Shown piece after piece: positions 7,598 through 16,615 of a stretch of 64,000 nucleotides of DNA (within the stretch, counting starts at the first letter, position 1; each line of letters opens with the position of its first letter). This DNA is from Duganella sp. sic0402 (lineage in GTDB: Bacteria > Pseudomonadota > Gammaproteobacteria > Burkholderiales > Burkholderiaceae_D), in assembly GCF_019219065.1 (NCBI RefSeq), contig NZ_JAHUWK010000002.1:682001-746000 (forward strand). Reading direction: 5' to 3'. The position numbers were made by a program, and so were the translations under genes. The notes beneath the pieces are model-generated. The model did no database searches, was not told the DNA's origin, and was given only the letters and a program-made list of their open reading frames with translations.

Positions 7598-8848
7598 TTG
7601 CAAACGATACAACTGGTGGGCGCCGTTCTATTCGGCCTGGCGCTGCTGCACACCTTTGCCGCCAAGTCTTTCGCACTGCTGTCGCACCGCTATCCGCGCC
7701 ACGCCGGGCTGTTCCATCTGCTGGGCGAGGTGGAGGTGGTGTTTGGTTTCTGGGCGTTTGTTCTGATGCTCGCGCTGGCCCTGCTCAACGGCGGCCAGGC
7801 CGCCATCGCCTACGCCGAATCGCGCCATTACACCGAGCCGCTGTTTGTGTTTGCGGTGATGGTGGTGGCGGCCTCGCGTCCGGTGCTGGACATCGTGCAG
7901 CGCGTGCTACTGGCGCTGGCCAGACGGATGCCGGTGCAGACCGAACTGGCGCTGGTCTGGCTGGGCCTGGCGCTGGTGCCGCTGACCGGTTCGCTGATCA
8001 CCGAGCCGGCCGCGATGACGCTGGCCGCGCTGATGCTGGCGCCGCTGATCTTCCGCGACGGCATGCCGGAATGGCTCAAGTATGCGGCGCTGGGCGTGCT
8101 GTTCGTCAATATCTCCATCGGCGGCATGCTGACTTCCTATGCCGCGCCGCCGGTGTTGATGGTAGCCGCCACCTGGCAATGGGATACCGCCTACATGGCC
8201 GCGCATTTCGGCTGGAAGGCGGCGCTGGCGGTGCTGGTCAACGCCAGCGTGATCAGCTTCATGCTGCGCAAGCACCTGCAAGCGCCGGCTGACAGCGCGG
8301 CCTCGGCCGCACCCACGGTGCCGCTGGCGGTGACACTAATCCATCTCGGCTTCCTGGCGGCGGTGGTGGCGCTGGGCCATCATCCGGTGCTGTTCCTGGG
8401 CCTGTTCATGCTGTTCCTGGGATTCACCACGGCCTACCCCCGCTATCAAAGCCCGCTGATCATCAAGGAAGGCCTGCTGGTCGGCTTCTTCCTGGCCGGG
8501 CTGGTGGTACTGGGAGGGATGCAGCAATGGTGGTTGCAGCCGATTGTGGAAAGCCTGTCGCCGCTGGCCCTGTTCTTCGGCGCCATGAGCCTGACCGCGA
8601 TTACCGACAACGCCGCGCTGACCTATCTCGGCTCGCTGATCGACGGCATCCCGGCCGAAGCGCAATACATGCTGATGGCGGGCGCCGTCACCGGCGGCGG
8701 CCTGACAGTCATCGCCAACGCCCCCAACCCGGCCGGCGCCGCGCTGCTGCGTAGCGGCTTCCGCGACCAATCCATCGGCGCCCTCGGCCTGCTAGCCGGC
8801 GCCCTCGCCCCCACCGCCGTCGCTGCCATCGCCTTCCTGTTGCTTTAA
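7598..8848 (+). CDS. Putative Na+/H+ antiporter, multi-pass inner-membrane protein
   Basis: A very hydrophobic protein of about 416 residues with roughly 11-12 membrane segments. Sequence features such as FHLLGEVEVVFGFWAF, the intramembrane Asn/Gly stretch VLFVNISIGGMLTSYAAPP and the late SLTAITDNAALTYLGSLIDG / GGGLTVIANAPNPAG repeats are those of the putative Na+/H+ antiporter family (Na_H_antiport_3 type in Pfam, from memory). The start is uncertain: TTG at 7598 has AAGGAAG 4 nt upstream, while the in-frame ATG at 7580 has no ribosome site. The gene ends within 4 bp of the convergent antitoxin stop. Likely role: ion or pH homeostasis. Confidence 0.82.
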   Translation: MQTIQLVGAVLFGLALLHTFAAKSFALLSHRYPRHAGLFHLLGEVEVVFGFWAFVLMLALALLNGGQAAIAYAESRHYTEPLFVFAVMVVAASRPVLDIVQRVLLALARRMPVQTELALVWLGLALVPLTGSLITEPAAMTLAALMLAPLIFRDGMPEWLKYAALGVLFVNISIGGMLTSYAAPPVLMVAATWQWDTAYMAAHFGWKAALAVLVNASVISFMLRKHLQAPADSAASAAPTVPLAVTLIHLGFLAAVVALGHHPVLFLGLFMLFLGFTTAYPRYQSPLIIKEGLLVGFFLAGLVVLGGMQQWWLQPIVESLSPLALFFGAMSLTAITDNAALTYLGSLIDGIPAEAQYMLMAGAVTGGGLTVIANAPNPAGAALLRSGFRDQSIGALGLLAGALAPTAVAAIAFLLL

Positions 8849-9138
8849 GCGGCGATGGAGACGCGCAGCTGCAATCCCAGCGCGCGCGTCACTTTCAGAA
8901 TCGTGGCAAAGCTTGGGTTGCCCTCTTCAGAGAGGGCTTTGTACAAACTTTCCCGGCCAAGTCCAGTATCGCTCGCCAACTGCGTCATCCCATGCGCCCG
9001 CGCGATATGACCTAAAGCCTTGGCAATAAACGCGACATCATCCCCCGCCTCTTCGAGACACGCATCAAAATACAAAGCAATATCCTCCTTGCTGTTGAGA
9101 TGTTCAACGCTATCCCATTTCCTTAGCTTAAGCGACAT
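8845..9138 (-). CDS. HigA-like antitoxin (addiction-module antidote, HTH)
   Basis: A 97-residue DNA-binding antidote of a type II toxin-antitoxin pair. The N-terminal part (LNSKEDIALYFDACLEEAGDD) is the family signature, followed by a helix-turn-helix: GMTQLASDTGLGRESLYKALSEEGNPSFATILKV. It is encoded 9 bp downstream of the toxin on the same strand, the reverse gene order typical of higBA. It should bind both the toxin and its own promoter. Base composition is clearly lower in GC than the flanking genes, suggesting acquisition by transfer. Confidence 0.9.
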   Translation of the reverse strand: MSLKLRKWDSVEHLNSKEDIALYFDACLEEAGDDVAFIAKALGHIARAHGMTQLASDTGLGRESLYKALSEEGNPSFATILKVTRALGLQLRVSIAA

Positions 9139-9147
9139 ACCCCCTCC

Positions 9148-9450
9148 TTACACTTTCGCTGCCAGTATTCGAGCTTTCTTGATGTCCTTTATCTGAGAGG
9201 ACTTATCTCCGCCTGCCAAAAGGATAATCAACACGTCCCCACGGAGGGTGTAATACACGCGATAGCCAGGTCCATAGTCAATTCGCATCTCCGATACGCC
9301 TGCGCCAACAAACTTATGGTCGCCAAAATTACCGTCCTCGGCGCGATCAATCCGCACTTGAATGCGAACCTTGGCCTTCTTATCCTTGATTCCGCTAAAC
9401 CAAGAACTGAAATCTGATGTCTGTAGAACGTCCATTAAATTGTATTCCAT
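9148..9450 (-). CDS. HigB/RelE-type toxin (addiction-module killer protein)
   Basis: About 100 residues of the RelE/ParE superfamily, predicted to be a ribosome-dependent mRNA nuclease neutralised by the adjacent antitoxin. Family landmarks are WFSGIKDKKAKVRIQVRIDR, GNFGDHKFVGAGVSEMRIDY, GPGYRVYYT and ILLAGGDKSSQ. The start is not certain: the frame is open to an ATG at 9513, but family length favours 9450 (100 aa) or 9435 (95 aa); none has a strong ribosome site. Codon use is AT-richer than the neighbours. Confidence 0.87.
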   Translation of the reverse strand: MEYNLMDVLQTSDFSSWFSGIKDKKAKVRIQVRIDRAEDGNFGDHKFVGAGVSEMRIDYGPGYRVYYTLRGDVLIILLAGGDKSSQIKDIKKARILAAKV

Positions 9451-9535
9451 GGGATACGACATAACAAGGACGATTCTATTTGCCAAAAACTCGTCTGTTT
9501 TGATCATCGTCATGGCCTAGTCGTTTAGACGGTTC

Positions 9536-9555
9536 TTGCACCTTTTGGTTGCACC
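9536..9555. repeat. Direct repeat upstream of the toxin gene
   Basis: TTGCACC occurs twice with a 13-bp period (9536-9542 and 9549-9555) in the intergenic region between the toxin and the thioredoxin-like gene. Repeats of this kind can be autoregulatory operators of toxin-antitoxin pairs, but HigA operators are usually palindromic, so this is only a candidate. Confidence 0.3.
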
Positions 9556-9599
9556 ACGTCCTGCGTACGATGGGTTGATGTTTAACTGATTGGGGATGG

Positions 9600-10556
9600 A
9601 TGATGAAATGGGCTGCGGTGTTGATGTTGTTGTGCGGGCTGGCGCATGCGGACGATGGAACTCAGCGGGCGCAGCGCGCGGGGAAGACTTTGATCGGTCA
9701 GCCAGGACCGGCAGCCACGCTGACGTCAATTGATGGCCAGCGCATCGATCTGGCGGCGCTGTACGGCAAGCAGCCGGTGTATCTGAAGTTCTGGGCAACC
9801 TGGTGCAAGCCGTGCAACGAGCAAGCGCCGGAATTTGAAAAGCTGTATCAGCAGTACAGCAAGCGCATCGCGGTGGTGGCGGTAAATACCGGCTACAGCG
9901 AAACCGAAGCCGACGTGCGCGCCTTCCAGGCGAAATACAAGCTGCACATGCCGGTGGTGATTGACGACGGCAGCCTGGCCGGCAAGCTGAATCTGCGCGT
10001 CACGCCGCAGCATGTGATCATCGACGCCAGTGGCCGCATCGTGCATGTCGGCCATCTGGACGACAAAGCCTTGCGCGATGCGCTGGAAAAAGTCGCCACC
10101 ACCAAACCTGCCGCCGGCGCGATTCCGCTGACTCCGCAAGGCAGCGCACCGGCGACCTTTAAAACCGGCGACCGCGTGACAGGCATCAGCATCACCACGC
10201 TGGCCGGCAAGAAGCTGTCGTTCGGCCCAGGCAAGCCGCGCACGCTGGTGTTCTTCTCGCCATGGTGCGTATCCTATCTGCGCGACACCCGCCCCGCCGT
10301 TTCCGCCGCTTGCGAGCGGGTACGCATCGAAAGCGAGAAGCTGTCCAAAGAACGCGGCAGCGAATGGCTGGCCATCTCATCACCGCTATGGACCTCGCGT
10401 GCCGAACTAGCCGACTATGCCAAGCAACATCGCACCACCATTCCGCTCGCGCTGGATGAAAACGGCGATGTCTTCCGCGCCTTCGGCGTGCAGAACATCC
10501 CGACGGTCATCACGCTGGATGGGCAAGGCCGCATCAGCAAAGTAACTACGCCATGA
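9600..10556 (+). CDS. TlpA-like protein with two thioredoxin-fold domains
   Basis: A 318-residue exported redox protein. Residues 1-18 are a short signal peptide (WAAVLMLLCGLAHA). Domain 1 (about 30-160) is a TlpA/ResA-type thioredoxin with the active site WATWCKPCNEQAP and the cis-Pro loop RVTPQHVI. Domain 2 (about 180-318) repeats the fold (GKPRTLVFFSPWC, then QNIPTVITL) but has WCVSYL where WCxxC is expected, so only one cysteine remains. A regulatory or single-Cys (peroxidatic or mixed-disulfide) function is possible for that half. The stop overlaps the next start by ATGA, implying coupling with the DMT transporter. Confidence 0.85.
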   Translation: MMKWAAVLMLLCGLAHADDGTQRAQRAGKTLIGQPGPAATLTSIDGQRIDLAALYGKQPVYLKFWATWCKPCNEQAPEFEKLYQQYSKRIAVVAVNTGYSETEADVRAFQAKYKLHMPVVIDDGSLAGKLNLRVTPQHVIIDASGRIVHVGHLDDKALRDALEKVATTKPAAGAIPLTPQGSAPATFKTGDRVTGISITTLAGKKLSFGPGKPRTLVFFSPWCVSYLRDTRPAVSAACERVRIESEKLSKERGSEWLAISSPLWTSRAELADYAKQHRTTIPLALDENGDVFRAFGVQNIPTVITLDGQGRISKVTTP

Positions 10557-11479
10557 AGCAAGCAGATCTCGCCAGCCTGCTGACGCTTGCGGCCTTATGG
10601 GGCGCATCGTATCTGTTCATGCGCGTTGGCGCGGGCGAGTTCGGCGCACTGACGATGGCGGGCGCGCGCGCAGCCGGCGCCGCGCTGCTGCTGTTGCCGC
10701 TGCTGGCAAGGCGCGATGGCAGGCTGGCGGCACTGCGCGAGAACTGGCGGCGCATCGCGCTGGTCGGCATGAGCAATTGCACGCTGCCCTTCCTGCTGTT
10801 TGGCTATGCGGCGCTAAGCATCAATGCCAGCCTGTCGGCGATCTTCAATGCCGCCACGCCTTTGTACGCGGCCATCATCGGCTGGCTGTGGATAGGAGAA
10901 CGCATCGATGCGGCACGCGCGGCGAGCCTGGCGCTGGGCTTCGTTGGCGTGACATGGCTGGTGTGGGATGGTGCGGGCTACAAGAATGGCGCGACTGCCT
11001 GGGCGGTGCTGGCCTGTGTGGCGGCGACCATGTTATATGCCTTCTCCGCCCACTACAGCAAGCAGCGCCTCGCGCATGTCGATCCTTTTGCCGTGGCAGC
11101 CGGCAGCCAGCTCAGTTCCGCGATGGTGCTGGCGGTTCCAGCACTGGTCTGGCGTCCGGCAACCATGCCGTCGACGCAAGCGTGGCTGGCGTTGCTGGCA
11201 TTGACGGTTGCCAGCACGGCGTTGGCCTATGTGCTGTTCTTCCGCTTGATTGCGCGTATCGGCGCGGCGAAGACGATGGCCGTGCCTTTCCTGGTGCCGG
11301 CGTTTGGCGTGCTGTGGGGCGTGCTGTTTCTGGATGAGGTGTTCAGCGCGAAGATGGCGCGTGGCGCAGCGCTGATCGTCGCAGGTACGGCGCTAACCAC
11401 CGGTGTATTCAAACGCGGCGATGACGAGCGAAAAACCCCAGCATCATCTTGCTTGCATTCGGGCCGGAACGGTCATTGA
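10553..11479 (+). CDS. EamA/DMT superfamily transporter
   Basis: A 308-residue inner-membrane protein with ten predicted helices arranged as two EamA repeats (first: LLTLAALWGASYLFMRVGAGEFG; second from about GAGYKNGATAWAVLACVAATMLYAFSAHYSKQ). The start overlaps the upstream stop by 4 bp. DMT exporters move amino acids or other metabolites; the substrate cannot be told from sequence. The C-terminal ~24 residues (after TTGVFKRGDDE) overlap the 3' end of the convergent esterase by 71 bp and look like a hydrophilic tail. Confidence 0.88.
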   Translation: MKQADLASLLTLAALWGASYLFMRVGAGEFGALTMAGARAAGAALLLLPLLARRDGRLAALRENWRRIALVGMSNCTLPFLLFGYAALSINASLSAIFNAATPLYAAIIGWLWIGERIDAARAASLALGFVGVTWLVWDGAGYKNGATAWAVLACVAATMLYAFSAHYSKQRLAHVDPFAVAAGSQLSSAMVLAVPALVWRPATMPSTQAWLALLALTVASTALAYVLFFRLIARIGAAKTMAVPFLVPAFGVLWGVLFLDEVFSAKMARGAALIVAGTALTTGVFKRGDDERKTPASSCLHSGRNGH

Positions 11480-12491
11480 ATTTGAGTGAGGCGTCACCGC
11501 CGCTCCAGGCGTGCTCCAGCTTTTCGACCTGGGCGACGCGCAGCATGAGTTTGCGGCCTTCGTAGTAGTCGAGCAGGCGGTAGTGGCGTTTTTCTGTGAG
11601 CTTGGCTGGTGCTGACAGGCGATTCAGCAGCAGGCTTTGGCGCGTCAGCTCGATCTGGTTGATGGATTTGACGACGTTGTCGCTCTCGCCCTGAAACAGT
11701 ATCGCGGGCATGCCGGGGAATTGCTGATGGCGTTGCAGGATCGCGTGGGCAGCGATGTCGGCATTCATGCCGAGGGCGCCGTGCTTCATGACGCTCAGTG
11801 CGCCCAGTGAGCTGTGTCCCGCACCGAACACGGGGCCTGAATGCAGGCCGATGGCGGCAAACAGGCCTGGATGGTTTAGTGCGAGGATGTGGGCCATTCC
11901 GGCACCCGCCGAGATGCCTGCGACGTAAATGCGCGAGCGGTCGATGTCGTACTGCGTCAGCACTTTGTGGATGATGCTGATGATGGTTGGGACATCTCCA
12001 CCACCTTCCTGCGTGGCGCGCTCATACCATTTCCAGCAGCGGTGCGGATGGCTGCTGGCCGATTGCTGCGGATAGAGAACGGCGCAGCCCATTTTCTCGG
12101 CATGCAGGTTCATGCGCGTACCTTGCGCAAATTGGGTGGCGGTTTGCTGGCAGCCGTGCAGCATGACGACTAGCGGCATGCCTTTTTCAGAGCGATTGTC
12201 TGGCAAGTAAAGCCAGTAGTTCATACGCTGCCCGACTGCGTTCGGCACATAGCCTGAAAGCCATTTCCCCGGCGCGACGGCAGGCGATGGTGCGCTCGCC
12301 ACCGTACGAACCGGGCGCGTGGCGCGAACGGCCAATGGCGCGGCGGATGCGCTGGAGGTGGCACCTGGTTTGGCGGCACGCGGTTTACGCGGCTTGGGTG
12401 GCTTAGGCGGCGCCGTGGCGGCGGCGAATAGCTTGGCGGTGCGCGTGCCGGCGCGGATCAGACTACGTAGCAGCTTTCCGGTCTTAGCCAT
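11409..12491 (-). CDS. PHB depolymerase family esterase
   Basis: A 360-residue serine esterase of the PHB-depolymerase / feruloyl-esterase group (LpqC-like). The nucleophile is in VAGISAGAGMA (GxSxG), preceded by VVMLHGCQQTATQFA (oxyanion region) and followed by the catalytic Asp region ILFQGESDNVV and His in KLEHAWSGGD. An N-terminal ~80 residues is Lys/Pro/Ala-rich (PPKPPKPRKPRAAKP), a likely disordered linker; no clear signal peptide is seen. ATG 12491 is chosen for the AGGAGG ribosome site 8 nt upstream. Substrates may be intracellular polyester or other esters. Confidence 0.87.
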   Translation of the reverse strand: MAKTGKLLRSLIRAGTRTAKLFAAATAPPKPPKPRKPRAAKPGATSSASAAPLAVRATRPVRTVASAPSPAVAPGKWLSGYVPNAVGQRMNYWLYLPDNRSEKGMPLVVMLHGCQQTATQFAQGTRMNLHAEKMGCAVLYPQQSASSHPHRCWKWYERATQEGGGDVPTIISIIHKVLTQYDIDRSRIYVAGISAGAGMAHILALNHPGLFAAIGLHSGPVFGAGHSSLGALSVMKHGALGMNADIAAHAILQRHQQFPGMPAILFQGESDNVVKSINQIELTRQSLLLNRLSAPAKLTEKRHYRLLDYYEGRKLMLRVAQVEKLEHAWSGGDASLKFNDRSGPNASKMMLGFFARHRRV

Positions 12492-12549
12492 CGCAACGTC
12501 CTCCTGTTGCAAATCAGTCTACCGGAAAGCAGCGCAGCCGCGCGTTCGC

Positions 12550-12580
12550 TAACGCGCTTAACGCGCTAACGTTGTTAACG
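12550..12580. repeat. Short TAACG-containing tandem repeats after hrpA
   Basis: TAACG occurs four times at 8-9 bp spacing (from 12550, 12559, 12567 and 12576), two of them extended to TAACGCGCT. The run begins in the hrpA stop region and fills the gap towards the esterase start. It has no obvious gene product; it may be slippage-prone or part of a hairpin. Confidence 0.45.
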
Positions 12581-15500
12581 CAGCATCGACTCCCATACTT
12601 TCTGCAAACGCTTGGCCGATACCGGCATCGGCGTCCTCAGTTCCTGCGCAAACAGCGACACGCGCAGTTCTTCCAGCATCCAGCGGAATTCCACCATTTT
12701 CGGATCGGTGTTCTTGCCAGCCGATTTATCGCGGCTCACGCGCAGATAGGCTGCGGCGGCCTGCTGCCATTCGGCCATCAGTTTGGTATCGCGCGCCGGA
12801 TCGCCACGCAGCTTTTCCATCCGCACATTCATCGCCTTCAGATAGCGCGGGAAATGCGACAGCTGGCTGTATTCATTCTCTTGCAGGAAGCGCTTGTGCA
12901 CCAAGCCTTGCAGTTGCTGCTGCATATCCTGCGCCACCTGTTGCGGCAAGCCCTGCAGACGCTTTGGCAAGCCGTGGAATTCGGTCAGCACCTGCGACAG
13001 CAGACGTGCGATCTCATTCACCAGCAGCACCAGGCGCGACTTGCCTTCGTCCTTGCGCTTGGCGAAGCTGGCAGCGTCAATCGGCAGTGGGTCTTGCAGA
13101 CAGGCGATGTCCAGCGCCTTATTGATGATCTGCTCGCGCAATTCCTCTTGGGTGCCCATGCTCATGAACTGCATGCCCATTTGTTGCAGGTTGGGGATGC
13201 TCTTTTCGATGAACTTGATCTGGTCTTTCATCTGCAAGGCGAACAGGCGGCGCAGGCCGATGCGGTGGGTGCGCGCCGCGACCGTTGGGTCGTCGAAGAC
13301 TTCCAGGTCGCAGTGGCTGCCTTTGTCCACCAGCGCAGGGAAGCCGATCAAGGTCAGTTTGCCTTGGGCGATTTCCAGTAGCTCAGGCAGTTCGCCGAAG
13401 GTCCACGAGGTCAGATTGGTCAGGGTGATGTTGCTGGTCGCGGTCGGTGCGGATTCAGCACGGGCGCCGGCTTTCGCCGGTGCGACGGGTGTTGCCGGGA
13501 TCACTGCGCGGGCGGCGACCGTCGACTGCGGGCCGGAGGCTTCCGCCATCTTCTGGAAGCTCTCGCGCGCCTGGGTGCCGTATTCCGCCTGCAAGGTGGC
13601 GAGATTGCGGCCCATGTCCAGCTGGCGGCCATGCTCGTCGATCACCTTGAAATTCATGAAGTGGTGGGCCGACAGCGTCTCCGGCTTGAAGTCGGTGGTC
13701 AGCGGCATGATCGTGATCTGCGCGCGGATATCGGCGATGATGGCGTCAACCAGCTCGCCCCGGCCGAATGCGTGCTTCTCTTCGATGCGCTCGCAGAACT
13801 TGGCAGCATACTCCGGCAGCGGCACGCAATGACGGCGCAGCTTTTGCGGCAGGGATTTCAGCAGCAGATGCACCTTCTCCTTCAGCATGCCCGGCACCAG
13901 CCACTCGCAACGTTCGCGCGACAGCTGATTCAGCGCATACAGCGGCACCGCCAGCGTCACGCCATCGCGCACACTGCCTGGCTCGAAGTGATAGGTCAGC
14001 GCCAGCTCCAGGCCTGACACGTTCATCTTTTTCGGGAACAGATCGGTGGTCACGCCGGCGGCTTCGTGGCGCATCAGTTCATCGCGGTTCAGGAACAGCA
14101 GCTTCGGTTCATTGGCCGTGACATCCTTATGCCACTTCTCGAAACCGGCGCCATTCACCACCTCGGCCGGTATCAGCTTGTCGTAGAAGGCGGCGATCAG
14201 CTCATCGTCCACCAGCACGTCCTGGCGGCGCGACTTGTGTTCGAGGTTCTCGATCTCTTTAATCAGCTTGTGGTTGTGCACGAAGAAAGGCGCACGCGTC
14301 TCGTAATCGCCACCAACCAGCGCATCGCGGATGAAGATCTCACGTGCCTCGGCCGGATTGAACAAACCGTAGTTGATGCGGCGCTGGCTGTACACCACCA
14401 GCCCGTACAAGGTCGCCCGTTCGGAGGCAGTGACCTGCGCCGACCGTTTTTCCCAACGCGGTTCGCCCCAGGATTTTTTCAGCAGGTGGCCGCCGACCTT
14501 CTCCAGCCATTCCGGCTGGATCTGCGCGATGCAGCGCGCATACAGGCGGGTGGTGTCCACCAGCTCCGCCGCCATGATCCACTTGCCCGGCTTCTTGCTC
14601 AGCGAGGAACCCGGCCAGATATTGAATTTGATGCCGCGCGCGCCGAGGAAGCCCGGATCGTCTTCCTGCTTGAAGCCGACGTTGCCCAGCAGGCCAGTCA
14701 GCAGCGCCAGGTGCAGGTTCTCATAAGTAGCAGGCGTTTCATTCAGGCGCCAGCCTTGTTCCTTGACGATGGTCAGCAGTTGCGAGTGCACGTCGCGCCA
14801 CTCGCGCAAGCGCAGTTGCGACAGGAAGTTGCTACGGCAGTTGTCCTGCAGCTGGCGATTAGTCTTCTTGTGCTCAATCGCGTTTTCAAACCAGTTCCAG
14901 ATCTTGACGAAGCTGAGGAATTCGGACTTCTCGTCGGCGAATTTCTTGTGCGCTTCATCCGCTGCCTGCTGGTGCTCCAGCGGACGGTCGCGCGGGTCTT
15001 GCACCGACAGCGCGGACGCGATGATCAGCACTTCGTTCAGGCAAACGTTGTCCAGCGCAGCGAGGATCATGCGGCCGACGCGCGGGTCCAGCGGCAGTTT
15101 GGCCAGCTTCTTGCCCAGCGGCGTGATCTGATTGTATTCATCGACCGCGCCCAGCTCTTGCAGCAGCTGGTAGCCGTCGGCGATCGCGCGCGCCAGCGGC
15201 GGTTCGATGAACGGGAAAGTCTCCACATCGGCCAGATGCAGGGTCTTCATGCGCAGGATGACGGAGGCCAGCGACGAACGCAGGATTTCCGGCTCGGTAA
15301 ATTTCGGCCGCTGCAGGAAGTCCTGCTCGTCGTACAGGCGGATGCAGACGCCATCCGCCACACGGCCGCAACGGCCCGCGCGCTGGTTGGCGGCCGACTG
15401 CGCAATCGGCTCGATCTGCAACTGCTCGACCTTGTTGCGGTAGCTGTAGCGCTTCACCCGCGCCAGGCCGGCGTCCACCACATAGCGGATGCCGGGCACG

Positions 15501-16597
15501 GTCAGCGAAGTCTCGGCCACGTTGGTGGACAACACGATGCGGCGCGCGTTGGTGGTGCGGAACACGCGCTCCTGCTCCTCGGCCGACAAGCGCGCGAACA
15601 GCGGCAGGATTTCCACATGCGGCGGATGGTGCTTGCGCAGCGCTTCGGCGACATCGCGGATTTCGCGTTCGCCAGGCAGGAACACCAGGATGTCGCCCGC
15701 GCCGATGCGCGCCAGTTCATCAACGCCGTCGACGACCGCGTCCATCAGGTCGCGCTTTTCGCGGGCGGCGGCGGTGCGGGCGCCCTTGCCTTCGGCGTTG
15801 GCAACGGCCGGATTCACCACATCGCTTTCAATCGGGCGATAGCGCACTTCCACTTTGTACAGGCGGCCGGACACCTCGATCACCGGCGCCGGTTTCTCCG
15901 GCGTGCCGAAATGGCGCGCGAAGCGGTCGGCGTCGATGGTTGCCGAAGTGATGATGATTTTCAGGTCGGGACGGCGCGGCAGCAGCTGCTTCAGGTAGCC
16001 AAGCAGGAAGTCGATGTTCAGGCTGCGTTCGTGCGCCTCGTCGATGATGATGGTGTCATAGGCCTTGAGCAGCGGGTCGCTTTGCGTTTCGGTCAGCAAG
16101 ATACCGTCGGTCATCAGCTTGACCGAGGCGCCTTTTTGCAGCGTGTCGGCGAAGCGGACCTTGAAGCCGACGTGTTCGCCCAGCGGCGAACCGAGTTCCG
16201 CCGCGATGCGCTTGGCGGTCGAGGACGCGGCGATACGGCGCGGCTGGGTGTGGCCGATCAGGCCTTTCTGGCCACGGCCCAGTTCCAGGCAGATTTTCGG
16301 CAGCTGGGTGGTTTTACCGGAACCGGTTTCACCCGAGACGATGAGGACTTGATTATTTTGCAGCGCTTCGGCGATTTCGTGGCGGCGGCCGGAGACCGGC
16401 AGGTCTTCCGGGAAGGTGATCGGCGGCAGCGGATTGCGGAAATTGCGCTCGGCCTCGCGCGCAGCCAGCTGTTCCGGCGTCAGGTTGGGACGCGGTGGTT
16501 TCTGCCCGGAGCGGCCATTCTGCGCTTGCGCAGGACGGGGAGTCGCTTTTTGTGGACGGCTAGGCTGAGTTTTTGGCTTGTTGCTGGCTTCTGACAT
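12575..16597 (-). CDS. hrpA: HrpA, ATP-dependent DEAH-box RNA helicase
   Basis: A 1340-residue DEAH helicase, close to the length of E. coli HrpA (about 1300). Helicase motifs are near the N-terminus: Walker A GETGSGKTTQ (about residue 92), DEAH in IIIDEAHERS, SAT in IITSATID, and motif VI QRAGRCGR. The HA2, OB and long HrpA C-terminal regions follow. HrpA resolves stalled ribosomes and RNA structures. The N-terminal ~60 residues are Pro/Lys/Gln-rich and poorly conserved. Around residues 1030-1050 there is a low-complexity PATPVAPAKAGARAESAP segment encoded over a REP-like palindrome (13467-13480). It is divergent from argA. Confidence 0.96.
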   Translation of the reverse strand: MSEASNKPKTQPSRPQKATPRPAQAQNGRSGQKPPRPNLTPEQLAAREAERNFRNPLPPITFPEDLPVSGRRHEIAEALQNNQVLIVSGETGSGKTTQLPKICLELGRGQKGLIGHTQPRRIAASSTAKRIAAELGSPLGEHVGFKVRFADTLQKGASVKLMTDGILLTETQSDPLLKAYDTIIIDEAHERSLNIDFLLGYLKQLLPRRPDLKIIITSATIDADRFARHFGTPEKPAPVIEVSGRLYKVEVRYRPIESDVVNPAVANAEGKGARTAAAREKRDLMDAVVDGVDELARIGAGDILVFLPGEREIRDVAEALRKHHPPHVEILPLFARLSAEEQERVFRTTNARRIVLSTNVAETSLTVPGIRYVVDAGLARVKRYSYRNKVEQLQIEPIAQSAANQRAGRCGRVADGVCIRLYDEQDFLQRPKFTEPEILRSSLASVILRMKTLHLADVETFPFIEPPLARAIADGYQLLQELGAVDEYNQITPLGKKLAKLPLDPRVGRMILAALDNVCLNEVLIIASALSVQDPRDRPLEHQQAADEAHKKFADEKSEFLSFVKIWNWFENAIEHKKTNRQLQDNCRSNFLSQLRLREWRDVHSQLLTIVKEQGWRLNETPATYENLHLALLTGLLGNVGFKQEDDPGFLGARGIKFNIWPGSSLSKKPGKWIMAAELVDTTRLYARCIAQIQPEWLEKVGGHLLKKSWGEPRWEKRSAQVTASERATLYGLVVYSQRRINYGLFNPAEAREIFIRDALVGGDYETRAPFFVHNHKLIKEIENLEHKSRRQDVLVDDELIAAFYDKLIPAEVVNGAGFEKWHKDVTANEPKLLFLNRDELMRHEAAGVTTDLFPKKMNVSGLELALTYHFEPGSVRDGVTLAVPLYALNQLSRERCEWLVPGMLKEKVHLLLKSLPQKLRRHCVPLPEYAAKFCERIEEKHAFGRGELVDAIIADIRAQITIMPLTTDFKPETLSAHHFMNFKVIDEHGRQLDMGRNLATLQAEYGTQARESFQKMAEASGPQSTVAARAVIPATPVAPAKAGARAESAPTATSNITLTNLTSWTFGELPELLEIAQGKLTLIGFPALVDKGSHCDLEVFDDPTVAARTHRIGLRRLFALQMKDQIKFIEKSIPNLQQMGMQFMSMGTQEELREQIINKALDIACLQDPLPIDAASFAKRKDEGKSRLVLLVNEIARLLSQVLTEFHGLPKRLQGLPQQVAQDMQQQLQGLVHKRFLQENEYSQLSHFPRYLKAMNVRMEKLRGDPARDTKLMAEWQQAAAAYLRVSRDKSAGKNTDPKMVEFRWMLEELRVSLFAQELRTPMPVSAKRLQKVWESMLR
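13467..13480. repeat. REP-like palindrome inside hrpA
   Basis: CCGGC-tttc-GCCGG lies in frame in hrpA and encodes part of VAPAKAGAR, a peptide of the kind often produced where short intergenic REP sequences of related genomes enter coding regions. The identification as REP-derived is an inference from pattern. Confidence 0.4.
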
Positions 16598-16615
16598 TGT
16601 TTTTTACAAAGGTAT

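Noticed and set aside
14066..16594. Very long open frame antisense to hrpA
   Set aside because: Arises from high GC and codon bias opposite a conserved helicase; its product is Gln/His/Arg-rich with no family features.
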